Positions 1 through 8,481 of a stretch of DNA of 64,000 nt are shown one piece after another. The DNA lies in NCBI RefSeq assembly GCF_017980685.1, contig NZ_JACXXO010000008.1:186001-250000 (forward strand). The letters run 5' to 3'. Position numbers and translations under genes: made by a program. The stretch's first letter is position 1. Every line of letters starts with the position of its first letter. The stretch comes from Pseudomonas iridis. Its GTDB lineage: Bacteria > Pseudomonadota > Gammaproteobacteria > Pseudomonadales > Pseudomonadaceae. The notes beneath the pieces are model-generated. The model did not search any database and was not told the origin of the DNA. It saw only the letters and a list, made by a program, of their open reading frames with translations.

Positions 1-1243
1 CGATACGGCCGAACAGTTCGTTGGTGAACGCTGCTTCTTCCGGGCCGTGCATCTTCGGTTTAACGATGTAGACCGAGCCGGTGCGAGTGTTCTTGCGCGA
101 AGTGTTGCCGTTGAGGTTGTGCATCGCCGCCAGGCAAGTCACCAGACCGTCGAGGATGCCTTCCGGCACTTCGTTGCCGTCTTTGTCGAGGATCGCGTCG
201 ATGGTCATCAGATGACCGACGTTGCGCACGAACAACAGCGAGCGGCCATGCAGGGTCACTTCGCCGCCATCGACTGTGGTGTAGCTGCGGTCCGGGTTCA
301 TGGTGCGAGTGAAGGTCTGGCCGCCCTTGGCGACTTCTTCCGACAGATCGCCCTTCATCAGGCCGAGCCAGTTTCGGTAGATCACCACTTTGTCGTCGGC
401 ATCGACGGCCGCCACGGAGTCTTCGCAGTCCATGATGGTGGTCAGCGCGGCTTCCATCAACACGTCTTTGACGCCGGCCGCGTCGGTCTGGCCGACAGGG
501 GTGCTGGCGTCGATCTGGATTTCGAAATGCAGACCGTTGTTTTTCAGCAGGATCGCGATTGGCGCGTTGGCGTCGCCCTGGAATCCGATCAGCTGTGCAT
601 CGTTACGCAGACCGCTGTTGCTGCCGCCCTTGAGGGTGACCACCAGTTTGCCGTCGGCGATTTTGTAGCCGGTCGAATCGACGTGGGAACCCGCTGCCAG
701 TGGTGCGGCTTCGTCGAGGAAAGCACGGGCGAAGGCGATGACTTTGTCGCCACGCACCTTGTTGTAGCCTTTGCCTTTTTCCGCGCCACCGTCTTCGCTG
801 ATCGCGTCGGTGCCGTAGAGGGCGTCGTACAGTGAACCCCAGCGAGCGTTCGAGGCGTTGAGGGCAAAGCGCGCATTCATCACCGGCACAACAAGTTGCG
901 GGCCAGCGGTACGGGCGATTTCGTCATCGACGTTTTGCGTCGTTGCCTGGAAATCAGCCGCTTCTGGCAGCAGATAACCGATTTCTTGCAGGAAGGCTTT
1001 ATAAGCCACGGCGTCGTGCGCCTGGCCCGCGTGTTCCTGATGCCAGGCGTCAATGCGAGCCTGGAAGTCATCGCGTTTGGCGAGTAGGGCTTTGTTCTTC
1101 GGTGCCAGGTCGTGAATGACCTTGTCGGCACCTTCCCAGAATTTGTCGGCGGTGAGGCCGGTACCGGGAATGGCTTCGTTGTTCACGAAGTCGAACAGGA
1201 CTTTGGCGACCTGCAGGCCACCGACTTGAACGTGTTCAGTCAT
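1..1243 (-). CDS. glcB: Malate synthase G (3' part cut off by window edge)
   Basis: Condenses glyoxylate with acetyl-CoA to malate in the glyoxylate shunt and glycolate use; cytoplasmic. The minus strand from the ATG at 1243 reads [20 protein letters not shown], then about 414 codons of open frame to the window edge. The N-terminal part resembles the long isoform G (about 725 residues), not the short isoform A. The catalytic C-terminal half lies outside. The 520 bp upstream hold no gene, so the promoter should be there; a 7-bp inverted repeat sits at 1445-1472. Family assignment is strong from the N-terminal sequence. Confidence 0.93.
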   Translation of the reverse strand, partial: MTEHVQVGGLQVAKVLFDFVNNEAIPGTGLTADKFWEGADKVIHDLAPKNKALLAKRDDFQARIDAWHQEHAGQAHDAVAYKAFLQEIGYLLPEAADFQATTQNVDDEIARTAGPQLVVPVMNARFALNASNARWGSLYDALYGTDAISEDGGAEKGKGYNKVRGDKVIAFARAFLDEAAPLAAGSHVDSTGYKIADGKLVVTLKGGSNSGLRNDAQLIGFQGDANAPIAILLKNNGLHFEIQIDASTPVGQTDAAGVKDVLMEAALTTIMDCEDSVAAVDADDKVVIYRNWLGLMKGDLSEEVAKGGQTFTRTMNPDRSYTTVDGGEVTLHGRSLLFVRNVGHLMTIDAILDKDGNEVPEGILDGLVTCLAAMHNLNGNTSRKNTRTGSVYIVKPKMHGPEEAAFTNELFGRI

Positions 1244-1444
1244 TGCTTGCCTCACTCTGCTCAGCTATTTCGCTTTTCAGCTCTTCAATTTACCAATGAA
1301 GCCTCTGGCCATTTAAACCACAAACCTGCGGACCAGTACATGCCATTGCTGGCGGCTGGGCTGGGACCAATCAACGGCTTGGGGCCTTGCTGACGGGGCT
1401 TTCAGGATTGCGAACATGCCTTGGGCAGACATCGATCCAGCGTT

Positions 1445-1472
1445 ATGTAGTGCGCGCTGCGGCATACTACAT
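1445..1472. promoter_or_regulatory. Possible operator: 7-bp inverted repeat upstream of glcB
   Basis: ATGTAGT (1445-1451) and ACTACAT (1466-1472) are perfect reverse complements separated by 14 bp. The site is 200 bp upstream of the glcB start and 290 bp upstream of the gcvR-like gene. It could be a regulator binding site, but no known consensus was recognised. Confidence 0.25.
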
Positions 1473-1654
1473 GATGAGTTGCGCTTGTGAAAATCAGACT
1501 AATTACGTCGTTCTGCGACCCCATGACGCATTGCGGTCACGGCGCGGAACAGGATGTTCTCAAAAAACCATTGGATTGTTCCAGTTAAATATCGAAAGTT
1601 GTACACGATTTATCTTCGTGTCAGATCGGGCGGCGCCCACATGGCCGGCGCATC

Positions 1655-1682
1655 CCCTGTGGGAGCGGGCTTGCCCGCGAAG
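1655..1682. repeat. Solitary REP element
   Basis: A single copy of the Pseudomonas REP core (CCTGTGGGAGCGGGCTTGCC, then CGCGAAG). It contains the short palindrome GCGGGC-TT-GCCCGC. No inverted partner is found nearby, unlike the paired elements elsewhere in the window. Confidence 0.6.
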
Positions 1683-1763
1683 AGAGCAGTCGCTACGACG
1701 CACAAGTCCTGCTTGCCTATACTTGCCCTTCCATAACAAAAGTCATGACAAGAGGGCTGCGCC

Positions 1764-2282
1764 ATGGACCACCTCGTACTCACTGTTTTCGCCCCGGACA
1801 AACCCGGGCAGGTCGAGCGCATCGCCCAATGCATCGCCGAGCATGGCGGTAACTGGCTGGAAAGTCGTATGTCGCGAATGGCCGGACAGTTCGCCGGGAT
1901 TCTGCGGGTGGGTGTGCCGGCGGAGGCTTACGACGAATTAGTCGATTCCCTACAAGCACTGTCGACTCATGGCATTCGCGTGCTGATCGCCGAAAGCGGT
2001 ATCGAGCAATCCTGCACCTGGAAACCGATCGCGATGGAACTGGTGGGCAATGACCGCCCGGGGATTGTGCGCGACATCACCCGCCTGCTGAGCGAGCAGG
2101 GCGTCAACCTGGAGCGGCTGGTGACCGAAGTGCGCCCGGCACCGATGAGCAGCGAGCCGCTGTTTCACGCCGAAGCGATTCTGGCGGTGCCGTTGACGTT
2201 GTCGCTGGATGTCCTGCAATCGCGCCTGGAAACCCTGGCGGACGACTTGATGGTGGATCTGGTGTTACGCACAGAGGTTTAA
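1764..2282 (+). CDS. Glycine cleavage system repressor-like protein (two ACT domains)
   Basis: A 172-residue cytoplasmic protein built of two ACT-like regulatory domains, roughly residues 1-80 and 88-168. The ACT signatures are DKPGQVERIAQCIAEHGGNW near the N-terminus and NDRPGIVRDITRLLSEQGVN near residue 95. Length and layout match the GcvR family, which in enterics antagonises GcvA at gcvTHP. No gcv genes are nearby, so the partner here is unknown. It is monocistronic and divergent from glcB. An amino-acid-sensing role is inferred from ACT domains; the exact target is uncertain. Confidence 0.8.
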   Translation: MDHLVLTVFAPDKPGQVERIAQCIAEHGGNWLESRMSRMAGQFAGILRVGVPAEAYDELVDSLQALSTHGIRVLIAESGIEQSCTWKPIAMELVGNDRPGIVRDITRLLSEQGVNLERLVTEVRPAPMSSEPLFHAEAILAVPLTLSLDVLQSRLETLADDLMVDLVLRTEV

Positions 2283-2317
2283 CCCTTGGGGTTATCCAGT
2301 TTAAACGTGCACCTGCC

Positions 2318-2504
2318 TGTGGATAACCTGTAGAGACTGCTCTCCAGGCCACGTCCACTGTGGCTCTGCGAGAGTTGATCAAAAAACCGCCAGCATTCAG
2401 TGACTTGCGCACAAACGGCGGGGATCACGCTGTGGATAACCTTGGGAAGGAACGCTAAGGGCCGCGAGCAACGTGGCCTGTAGCTGTTTGTGTATTTTTT
2501 GATC
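2318..2504. other. DnaA-box pair and long-range inverted repeats in a convergent intergenic region
   Basis: Two perfect consensus DnaA 9-mers, TGTGGATAA at 2318-2326 and 2431-2439, lie in the same orientation. A one-mismatch box TTATCCACG follows at 2523-2531 inside the end of rarD. The same stretch holds two inverted pairs: CAGGCCACGT (2346) with ACGTGGCCTG (2469), and TGATCAAAAAA (2378) with TTTTTTGATCA (2494). The region lies between the 3' ends of two convergent genes, so it is not a promoter. Function unknown; DnaA titration is one possibility. Confidence 0.35.
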
Positions 2505-3390
2505 AGCTGCGTCGGCGCAAACTTATCCACGCATCGACGCTGTAAACGGCGAGGCCGGCCCATATAAAGGCAAAAGCGATCAACGTGCTCGACGACATGT
2601 GTTCACCGAACAACAGCACCGCTTGCAACAACACCAGCGTGGGCGCGATGTATTGCAGGAAGCCGATCGTGGTGTAGGGCAAATGCCGGGTTGCTGCGTT
2701 GAAACACACCAGCGGGATCAATGTTACCGGGCCTGCTGCGACCAGCCACCACGCTTGCGAAGTCGTCCAGAACTCGGGTTGAACACTGGTCGCGGTCTGA
2801 TTGAACAGCAGCCATGCGATGGCAATCGGCACCAGCATCCAGGTTTCCACCACCAGTCCGGGCAATGCCTTGACCGGCGCCTGTTTGCGGATCAAACCGT
2901 AGAAACCGAACGTCAGCGCCAGCACCAGCGATACCCACGGCAGACTGCCGACTTGCCACACCTGCTGCGCCACGCCAATCGCCGCCAGCGCCACGGCGAT
3001 CCATTGCATGCGCCGCAGCCGTTCGCCAAGAATCACCATCCCCAGCAGCACGTTGATCAGCGGATTGATGTAGTAACCGAGGCTCGCTTCGAGCATGCGC
3101 CCGTTGTTGACTGACCACACATAGGTCAGCCAGTTGGCTGCGATCAACGTGCCGCTCAGCGCCAGAATCGCCAGACGTTTCGGGTTGTCGAGCAATTCGC
3201 GCAACCAGCCTGGGTGCTTCCAGACCATCAGCAGCAGCGCGCCGAACAGCGCCGACCACAACACCCGATGGATGATGATCTCGACCGCTGGTACTTCAGC
3301 GATGGCTTTGAAATAGATCGGGAACAGGCCCCAGATGATGTAGGCACTCAGGCCCAGGATGTACCCGCGGCGCGGGTTGGCAGCTTGCAT
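2503..3390 (-). CDS. rarD: RarD, EamA-family permease
   Basis: Predicted inner-membrane transporter of the drug/metabolite superfamily, 295 residues with about ten hydrophobic segments. The N-terminus (RGYILGLSAYIIWGLFPIYFK) and the following IIIHRVLWSALF match the RarD protein family; in E. coli the gene is named for chloramphenicol sensitivity, but the substrate is not established. Length is normal. It is transcribed alone on the minus strand and converges with the gcvR-like gene; a REPIN separates it from the next upstream gene. Confidence 0.88.
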   Translation of the reverse strand: MQAANPRRGYILGLSAYIIWGLFPIYFKAIAEVPAVEIIIHRVLWSALFGALLLMVWKHPGWLRELLDNPKRLAILALSGTLIAANWLTYVWSVNNGRMLEASLGYYINPLINVLLGMVILGERLRRMQWIAVALAAIGVAQQVWQVGSLPWVSLVLALTFGFYGLIRKQAPVKALPGLVVETWMLVPIAIAWLLFNQTATSVQPEFWTTSQAWWLVAAGPVTLIPLVCFNAATRHLPYTTIGFLQYIAPTLVLLQAVLLFGEHMSSSTLIAFAFIWAGLAVYSVDAWISLRRRS

Positions 3391-3466
3391 GCAGAATCCT
3401 TGCTTAGGCAGCTAACAAAGGAGGGGATTGTAAGGAGGTTGTATAGATGTGTCGTGTCAGAAAGCA

Positions 3467-3542
3467 AAAAGATCGCAGCCTTCGGCAGCTCCTACATTGG
3501 AATGCGTTCCCCTGTAGGAGCTGCCGAAGGCTGCGATCTTTT
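3467..3542. repeat. REPIN, family A (two inverted REPs)
   Basis: Two perfect 30-bp inverted arms (3467-3496 and 3513-3542) around a 16-bp loop. The arm core is GATCGCAGCCTTCGGCAGCT followed by CCTACA. The pair can form a long hairpin and sits between rarD and the kinase gene. This is the arrangement of REPINs mobilised in trans by a RAYT transposase. Confidence 0.9.
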
Positions 3543-3559
3543 GATCTTTGCTTCTTGAA

Positions 3560-4534
3560 TCAGAAGAGTTTCAGCGGTTCTTCATTGAGCGCCGACAACT
3601 GCTCACGCAACGCCAACACCTGATCGCCCCAATAACGTTCCGTACCAAACCACGGAAAGCTGTGCGGGAACGCCGGGTCGTCCCAGCGCCGCGCCAACCA
3701 GGCGCTGTAATGCATCAGGCGCAACGCGCGCAGCGGTTCGATCAGTGCCAACTCGCGCGGGTCGAAATCGTGAAACTCGTTGTAGCCGTCCATCAATTCC
3801 GACAATTGCCCCAGGCATTCCTGCCGATCTCCGGCAAGCATCATCCAGATGTCCTGCACCGCCGGACCCATGCGGCAGTCGTCGAGGTCGACGATGTGGA
3901 ACATCTCATCGCGGCACATCATGTTGCCGGGGTGGCAGTCGCCATGCATGCGGATGTTCTGATGCGGCGTGTTGGCGTAAACGTCTTCCACACGCTTGAG
4001 CAGATCGCGCGCTACCGATTCGTAAGCCGGCAGCAGGCTCTTGGGAATGAAGTTGCCTTCGAGCAGCGTGGTCAGCGAGGCATGGCCGAAGTTCTGCACG
4101 GCGAGGGCTTCGCGATGTTCGAACGGCTTGGTCGCGCCGACCGCGTGAATGCGCCCGAGCAACTGACCGAGTCGGTACAACTGATCAAGATTGCCCGGCT
4201 CCGGCGCACGGCCGCCGCGACGCGGGAACAGGGTGAAGCGGAAACCGGCATGTTCGTGCAGGGTTTCGCCGTTGTGGATCATCGGCGCGACCACCGGGAT
4301 CTCGACGTCGGCCAGTTCGAAGGTGAACTGGTGTTCTTCGAGGATGGCCTCGTTGGTCCAGCGTTGCGGTCGGTAGAACTTGGCGATCAGCGGTTCGGAG
4401 TCTTCGATGCCGACCTGATAGACGCGGTTTTCGTAGCTATTGAGCGCCAAAATGCGCGCATCGCTCAGGAACCCGATGCTTTCTACGGCATCGAGTACGA
4501 GGTCGGGTGTGAGGGTTTCAAACGGATGGGCCAT
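3560..4534 (-). CDS. srkA: Stress response kinase A (SrkA/YihE family)
   Basis: A 324-residue cytoplasmic Ser/Thr kinase with the aminoglycoside-phosphotransferase fold. Visible are an ATP-anchoring ENRVYQVGIEDSEPLIAKFYRP near residue 40, the catalytic loop MHGDCHPGNMM near residue 200 and the metal-binding IVDLDDCRMGPAVQD. In E. coli SrkA counters envelope- and ROS-linked death, often next to dsbA; no dsbA is seen here. The ATG at 4534 was chosen because it begins MAHPFETLTPDLVLDAVESI, the family start; the open frame upstream runs into a REPIN and is not coding. Confidence 0.87.
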   Translation of the reverse strand: MAHPFETLTPDLVLDAVESIGFLSDARILALNSYENRVYQVGIEDSEPLIAKFYRPQRWTNEAILEEHQFTFELADVEIPVVAPMIHNGETLHEHAGFRFTLFPRRGGRAPEPGNLDQLYRLGQLLGRIHAVGATKPFEHREALAVQNFGHASLTTLLEGNFIPKSLLPAYESVARDLLKRVEDVYANTPHQNIRMHGDCHPGNMMCRDEMFHIVDLDDCRMGPAVQDIWMMLAGDRQECLGQLSELMDGYNEFHDFDPRELALIEPLRALRLMHYSAWLARRWDDPAFPHSFPWFGTERYWGDQVLALREQLSALNEEPLKLF

Positions 4535-4626
4535 GCTGACTCCTGCGCGCAGCAGGCTGCCGCGTCCGGCCCAGCATGGTAGCGCAGATGGCGGCGGGGG
4601 AGTTGGTTGGTGTCTGGTCGGGCCTC

Positions 4627-4691
4627 TTCGCGAGCAGGCTCGCTCCCACATCCGGGATGCGTTCCCCTGTGGGAGCGAGCCTGCTCGCGAA
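4627..4691. repeat. REPIN, family B
   Basis: Perfect 24-bp inverted arms (4627-4650 and 4668-4691), core CGAGCAGGCTCGCTCCCACA, around a 17-bp loop. This is a second REP family with a sequence unrelated to the one at 3467. It lies between phoX and the kinase gene. Confidence 0.9.
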
Positions 4692-4700
4692 AGCGGTTTA

Positions 4701-6602
4701 TCAGGCGCCGACGATCCCGCCATCCTCACGGGTAATCGCCATCACCGAAGACCGTGGCTTGCCATTCGGCAAATGCTCAGGGAAGGTCGAACCGCCGTTC
4801 TCCCCTGGATGCTGAATCCCGACAAACAATGTCTTCTGATCCGGCGAGAAGCTGATCCCGGTGACTTCACAACCAATCGGCCCGACCATGAAGCGGCGAA
4901 TCTCGCCGGTCTTGGGGTCAGCGCAGAGCATCTGGTTATTGCCCATCCCGGCAAAGTCTCCGGCGTTGCTCGAGTCGCCGTCAGTCAGAATCCACAAGCG
5001 TCCGGCCTTGTCGAAACCCAAGCCATCGGGGCTGTTGAACATGTTCTGCGGGGTGATGTTTTTCGAGCCGGCCTTCGGCGTGCCGGCGTGCACGCCCGGG
5101 TTGCCGGCGACCACGAACAGATCCCACGCGAAGGTTTTCGACGCATGATCGTCGCGATCGGTGCGCCAGCGCAGAATCTGCCCGTAGACGTTCTTCTCGC
5201 GCGGGTTCGGCCCGCCCACCGGTTGCCCGTCTTCGCCGCGCTTGGCGTTGTTGGTCAGGGTGCAATAAACCTGGCCGTCCTTCGGGCTGACCACGATCCA
5301 TTCCGGGCGGTCCATGCGTGTGGCGCCGACCACGCTGGCGGCGAGGCGGGCGTGGATCAGCACTTCAGCCTGATCGGCAAAGCCGCTGCTGGCATCGATG
5401 CCGTTTTTGCCGTGGGTCAGTTCGATCCATTGGCCCTGGCCTTTCGGGTGATCCGGGTTGCTGTCGCCGTTATCGAACTTGGCGACGTACAGGGTGCCGT
5501 GATCGAGAATGTCGCGGTTGGCTTTGGCGTTGCGGTGGTTGATGCGGTCGCGGCTGACGAATTTGTAGATGAACTCGCCACGCTCGTCGTCGCCCATGTA
5601 CACCACGGCGCGACCGTCGTTGGTCTCGGCCAGTGCGGCGTTTTCATGTTTGAAGCGGCCCAGTGCCGTGCGCTTGACCGGGGTCGATTGCGGATCGAAC
5701 GGGTCAATCTCGACCACCCAGCCGTGACGGTTGAGTTCGTTGGGGTTCTTCGCCATGTCGAAGCGCGGGTCGTGCGGGTGCCAGTTGATTTCGCGGCTGG
5801 CGGCCGAGACGCCGTAGCGCTTTTGCGCCGCGTCGAACTGCTGCTGGGCGTTGCTGCTGCCGAAGACGTCGGTGAAGTTCTCTTCGCAGGTCAGGTAAGT
5901 GCCCCACGGCGTTTTGCCGTTGGCGCAGTTCTGGAAGGTACCGAGGACCTTTTTGCCGTGTTTGTCGGCGGCGGTTTTCATCAGGTCGTGACCGGCCGCC
6001 GGGCCGGCGATGCGCAGCGGCGTGTTGCCATGGATGCGTCGGTTGTAACGCGAGCCCTGAACGAATTGCCACTGGCCGTTCTTGCGCCGCACCTCGATCA
6101 CCGAAACGCCTTCGCAGGCCAGGGCCTTGCGCACGTCTTCGGCCGATTGCGGCATGCCGCCGTGCGGGTAGAGGTAACGGTAGTTGGTGTATTCGTTGTT
6201 GATCGCCATCAACGCGCGGTTTCTGTCGTCCGGGAAGGCGAACAGGCTCATGCCGTCGTTGTTGTCGCCGAACTGCACTTCCTGTGCGGCCGCGGTTCCA
6301 TTGCCACTCGGATCGAACGCCGGGCCATTCTTTTGCAGGGGCTGGCCCCAACTGATCAGTACTGAAGACTTGTAGCCTTTGGGCAGGCTGATGACATCAG
6401 TGGTCGCCGCCGGAATGCTTTCGAAGCCGAGCAGACGGCTGTTGCCAGCACTGACGCCAGTGGCCAGCGCGCTGCGGCTCAGGAGGCTACCGCCCAGGAA
6501 CATCGCTGCACCACACAGAGCGCCGGCGCCGATGAAACCGCGACGGCTGAGGCCGACCATTTTTTCCAGATCAGTCGATTGGTTTTCTTCTAATAGGCTC
6601 AC
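4701..6602 (-). CDS. PhoX-family alkaline phosphatase (DUF839), Tat-exported
   Basis: A 633-residue periplasmic phosphoesterase. The N-terminus has a twin-arginine signal, SRRGFIG at about residue 19, followed by a hydrophobic stretch ending near ALA. The body has PhoX features: NNEYTNYRYLYPHGG, a CEENFTDVFG block and GDDERGEFIYKFVS, residues of the type that hold the Ca/Fe cofactor. Homologues release phosphate from organic monoesters under phosphate starvation. No Pho box was established by eye in the region before the start, and modE follows upstream on the same strand after a 70-bp gap. Confidence 0.85.
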   Translation of the reverse strand: MSLLEENQSTDLEKMVGLSRRGFIGAGALCGAAMFLGGSLLSRSALATGVSAGNSRLLGFESIPAATTDVISLPKGYKSSVLISWGQPLQKNGPAFDPSGNGTAAAQEVQFGDNNDGMSLFAFPDDRNRALMAINNEYTNYRYLYPHGGMPQSAEDVRKALACEGVSVIEVRRKNGQWQFVQGSRYNRRIHGNTPLRIAGPAAGHDLMKTAADKHGKKVLGTFQNCANGKTPWGTYLTCEENFTDVFGSSNAQQQFDAAQKRYGVSAASREINWHPHDPRFDMAKNPNELNRHGWVVEIDPFDPQSTPVKRTALGRFKHENAALAETNDGRAVVYMGDDERGEFIYKFVSRDRINHRNAKANRDILDHGTLYVAKFDNGDSNPDHPKGQGQWIELTHGKNGIDASSGFADQAEVLIHARLAASVVGATRMDRPEWIVVSPKDGQVYCTLTNNAKRGEDGQPVGGPNPREKNVYGQILRWRTDRDDHASKTFAWDLFVVAGNPGVHAGTPKAGSKNITPQNMFNSPDGLGFDKAGRLWILTDGDSSNAGDFAGMGNNQMLCADPKTGEIRRFMVGPIGCEVTGISFSPDQKTLFVGIQHPGENGGSTFPEHLPNGKPRSSVMAITREDGGIVGA

Positions 6603-6672
6603 ATCAGGCTTCCTGCTTGGTTTTGGCAGTCACCTTAATGAGCGTCGATGACGCTTTCGTTGCAGGCCGCGA

Positions 6673-7437
6673 TTAAAGTGACGTGCCGATCAGCACATTG
6701 GACGGCGAAAACCGCACGTGCACGGGGTGCCCCACTGCCAGCCCACGGCTGCGCAAGTCCTGCGGTTCGGCCAGCGCACACAGGGTGTGGCCGTTGGGCA
6801 GGGAAATCCGCACTTCGCTGGGGCCGTCGTCGGCGTCGAGAATCGCTTCGATGGTGCCCTCCAGATGATTGTGCCCAGGCGTTGCCGGCTGATCGCTGGC
6901 CAGCAATTCGAGCCAGCCGGCCTTGATCAGGGCCACCACTTGCGAACCGGTTTGCAGCTCCAGATGCACAGTGCTGTCGTGGGTGATTTGTGCGTCGAGG
7001 CACAAGCCTTCGGCCAGCTCCAGACGAATCAGGTCATTGCGCCCCTGAGCGTTGATCGCCACGACTTTGCCGTGCAACTGGTTGCGAGCACTGGTGCGTA
7101 GCATCAAGCGACCGAGCAGGTCGAGGTCGCTGGCGTCTTCGGCGGCTTCCAGTACCTGCGCTTGCAAGGCTTGCAGCTTTTGATAGAGGCGCAGCACCCG
7201 TTGACCTTCGCTGGACAGTTTGGCGCCGCCGCCGCCCTTGCCGCCGACGGCACGCTCGACCAGCGGCTTTTGCGACAGGTTGTTCAGCTCATCGATGGCG
7301 TCCCACGTCGCTTTGTAGCTCAGCCCTGCGCTTTTCGCTGCACGGGTGATCGAGCCCTGTTCGGCGATGTGTTGCAGCAGGGCAATGCGCTGCGGACGAC
7401 GGACAATGTGCTGGGAGAGCAGGGAGGGCATGGACAT
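6673..7437 (-). CDS. modE: ModE-type molybdate-responsive regulator
   Basis: About 254 residues. The N-terminal winged helix (residues 1-110) contains GSITRAAKSAGLSYKATWDA and the ModE-type wing KGGGGAKLSSEG. The C-terminal half has two Mop/TOBE repeats, beginning at SARNQLHGKVVAI and at NHLEGTIEAI, which bind oxyanion. The family represses modABC and activates molybdoenzyme genes when molybdate is bound. The modABC transporter is not adjacent here, so this copy is an orphan within the window. Two ATGs lie close together (7437 and 7431); the upstream one was taken. Confidence 0.85.
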   Translation of the reverse strand: MSMPSLLSQHIVRRPQRIALLQHIAEQGSITRAAKSAGLSYKATWDAIDELNNLSQKPLVERAVGGKGGGGAKLSSEGQRVLRLYQKLQALQAQVLEAAEDASDLDLLGRLMLRTSARNQLHGKVVAINAQGRNDLIRLELAEGLCLDAQITHDSTVHLELQTGSQVVALIKAGWLELLASDQPATPGHNHLEGTIEAILDADDGPSEVRISLPNGHTLCALAEPQDLRSRGLAVGHPVHVRFSPSNVLIGTSL

Positions 7438-7560
7438 GAATGGGTGCTTTTTGCTGTGGCGGTGGAAGGTGAAGTTGGCCGCTTGCGCTGCGAGAGTCAA
7501 GCCGTGTGCAGAACCTGACCGTGGGGGGGCGCCCAGCTATTCGTCACTGCGCAATATCGA

Positions 7561-7639
7561 TGTAGGAGCTGCGGCACGCTGCGATCTTTTGATTTTAAAG
7601 ATCAGGATCAAAAGATCGCAGCGTACCGCAGCTCCTACA
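7561..7639. repeat. REPIN, family A variant
   Basis: Two 33-bp inverted arms (7561-7593 and 7607-7639) differing at one position, core TGTAGGAGCTGCGG. Loop is 13 bp. The inner part of the core differs from the 3467 element (CACGCTGC in place of CCGAAGGCTGC), so it is a distinct subtype. Placed between modE and comF. Confidence 0.88.
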
Positions 7640-7655
7640 GGGGATTGCGCTGACC

Positions 7656-8390
7656 TCAGGAGCCGGGTTTTGGCGTGCGCGCCAGGCAATACACGTCGAC
7701 CCTTGCCGCTCCTGCATTCATTAACAATCGTGCAAGGGCCTGGGCCGTGGCGCCGGTGGTCAAAACATCATCAACCAACGCCAGATGCCGACCTTTTACG
7801 TTCGCATCTGACGTCAGGGCAAAGGCATTACGCAGGTTGCGCTTGCGCGCCTTGGCATCAAGATCCTGCTGGGCGCTGGTGTCTTGAATCCTGTGCACAA
7901 CATTCTCCTCGCAGGGCAAATCCAGTTGCTTGCTCAACCAGCGCGCCAACATCGCTGCCTGGTTGAATCCGCGTTGACGCAGCCGTTTAGCGGCCAATGG
8001 CACCGGCAACAACGCATCGGGGCGCGGCAAGTCTTCATCGAAGCGATGTTGCAGGTATTGGCTGAGAACGTCGGCGAGCAGATGACCAAACGGCCATTTC
8101 GCGTTGTGTTTAAAGCGGGTAATCAAACTGTCCACCGGGAAGTCGTAGCGCCATGGCACGGCGACCTGTTCGTACGCCGGAGGCTCTAGCAGGCACCCGT
8201 CGCAGGTCAGGCCGGCCTCGGGCAGCGGCAATGCGCAGGTCTGGCAGTGCGCGCCCAGCCATGGCATCTCGGCTTCGCAGGCGACGCAGATTGGCATTTC
8301 TGCTTCTGCTGGCTCATCGCACAATAAGCAGCTTTGTACGTTTTTTAAACAGATGTAAACCTGATCTTTGTATCGTGGTTGACAGTGCAT
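7656..8390 (-). CDS. comF: ComF-family phosphoribosyltransferase-like protein
   Basis: A 244-residue cytoplasmic protein of the ComF/GntX family, linked to DNA uptake or its use in several gammaproteobacteria. The N-terminus has zinc-type cysteine pairs (CLLC at about 21-24, ICVAC, CQTC, CDGC). The C-terminus has the PRPP-loop LALVDDVLTTGATAQA at about 205-220. The start at 8390 keeps the whole zinc region. It is divergent from bioB, and a BirA-type operator lies inside its first dozen codons. Confidence 0.86.
   Translation of the reverse strand: MHCQPRYKDQVYICLKNVQSCLLCDEPAEAEMPICVACEAEMPWLGAHCQTCALPLPEAGLTCDGCLLEPPAYEQVAVPWRYDFPVDSLITRFKHNAKWPFGHLLADVLSQYLQHRFDEDLPRPDALLPVPLAAKRLRQRGFNQAAMLARWLSKQLDLPCEENVVHRIQDTSAQQDLDAKARKRNLRNAFALTSDANVKGRHLALVDDVLTTGATAQALARLLMNAGAARVDVYCLARTPKPGS
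8353..8385. promoter_or_regulatory. BirA (biotin repressor) operator and bioB -35 region
   Basis: ATGTAAACC (8353-8361) and GGTTGACAG (8377-8385) flank a 15-bp spacer. They match the gammaproteobacterial BirA operator TTGTAAACC-N14/15-GGTTTACAA at 8 of 9 and 7 of 9 positions. The right half contains TTGACA (8379-8384), a good -35 hexamer directed toward bioB, so repressor binding would block the promoter. The site overlaps codons 2-13 of the divergent comF gene. Confidence 0.8.
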
Positions 8391-8481
8391 GACACTTCCT
8401 TAAATATGCCGAACATCCGTGTAGCGCCTGTGGGTATTCCGTTCCCGCAGCCGCCAGCCAAGCATAACCAAGGAAATACCC

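Larger units (their letters stand above)
1244..1763. other. Gene-free interval between glcB and gcvR-like gene
   Basis: 520 bp between two divergent genes with no convincing coding frame. It must hold both promoters. Seen in it: an inverted repeat ATGTAGT / ACTACAT with a 14-bp spacer (1445-1472), and a solitary REP half-element at 1655-1682 (CTGTGGGAGCGGGC core). I see no tRNA, terminator or riboswitch. Confidence 0.6.

Noticed and set aside
4440..6365. 641-codon open frame on the plus strand opposite phoX
   Set aside because: It is the mirror frame of a high-GC gene. The minus strand encodes a full PhoX with Tat signal; the plus frame has no family features.
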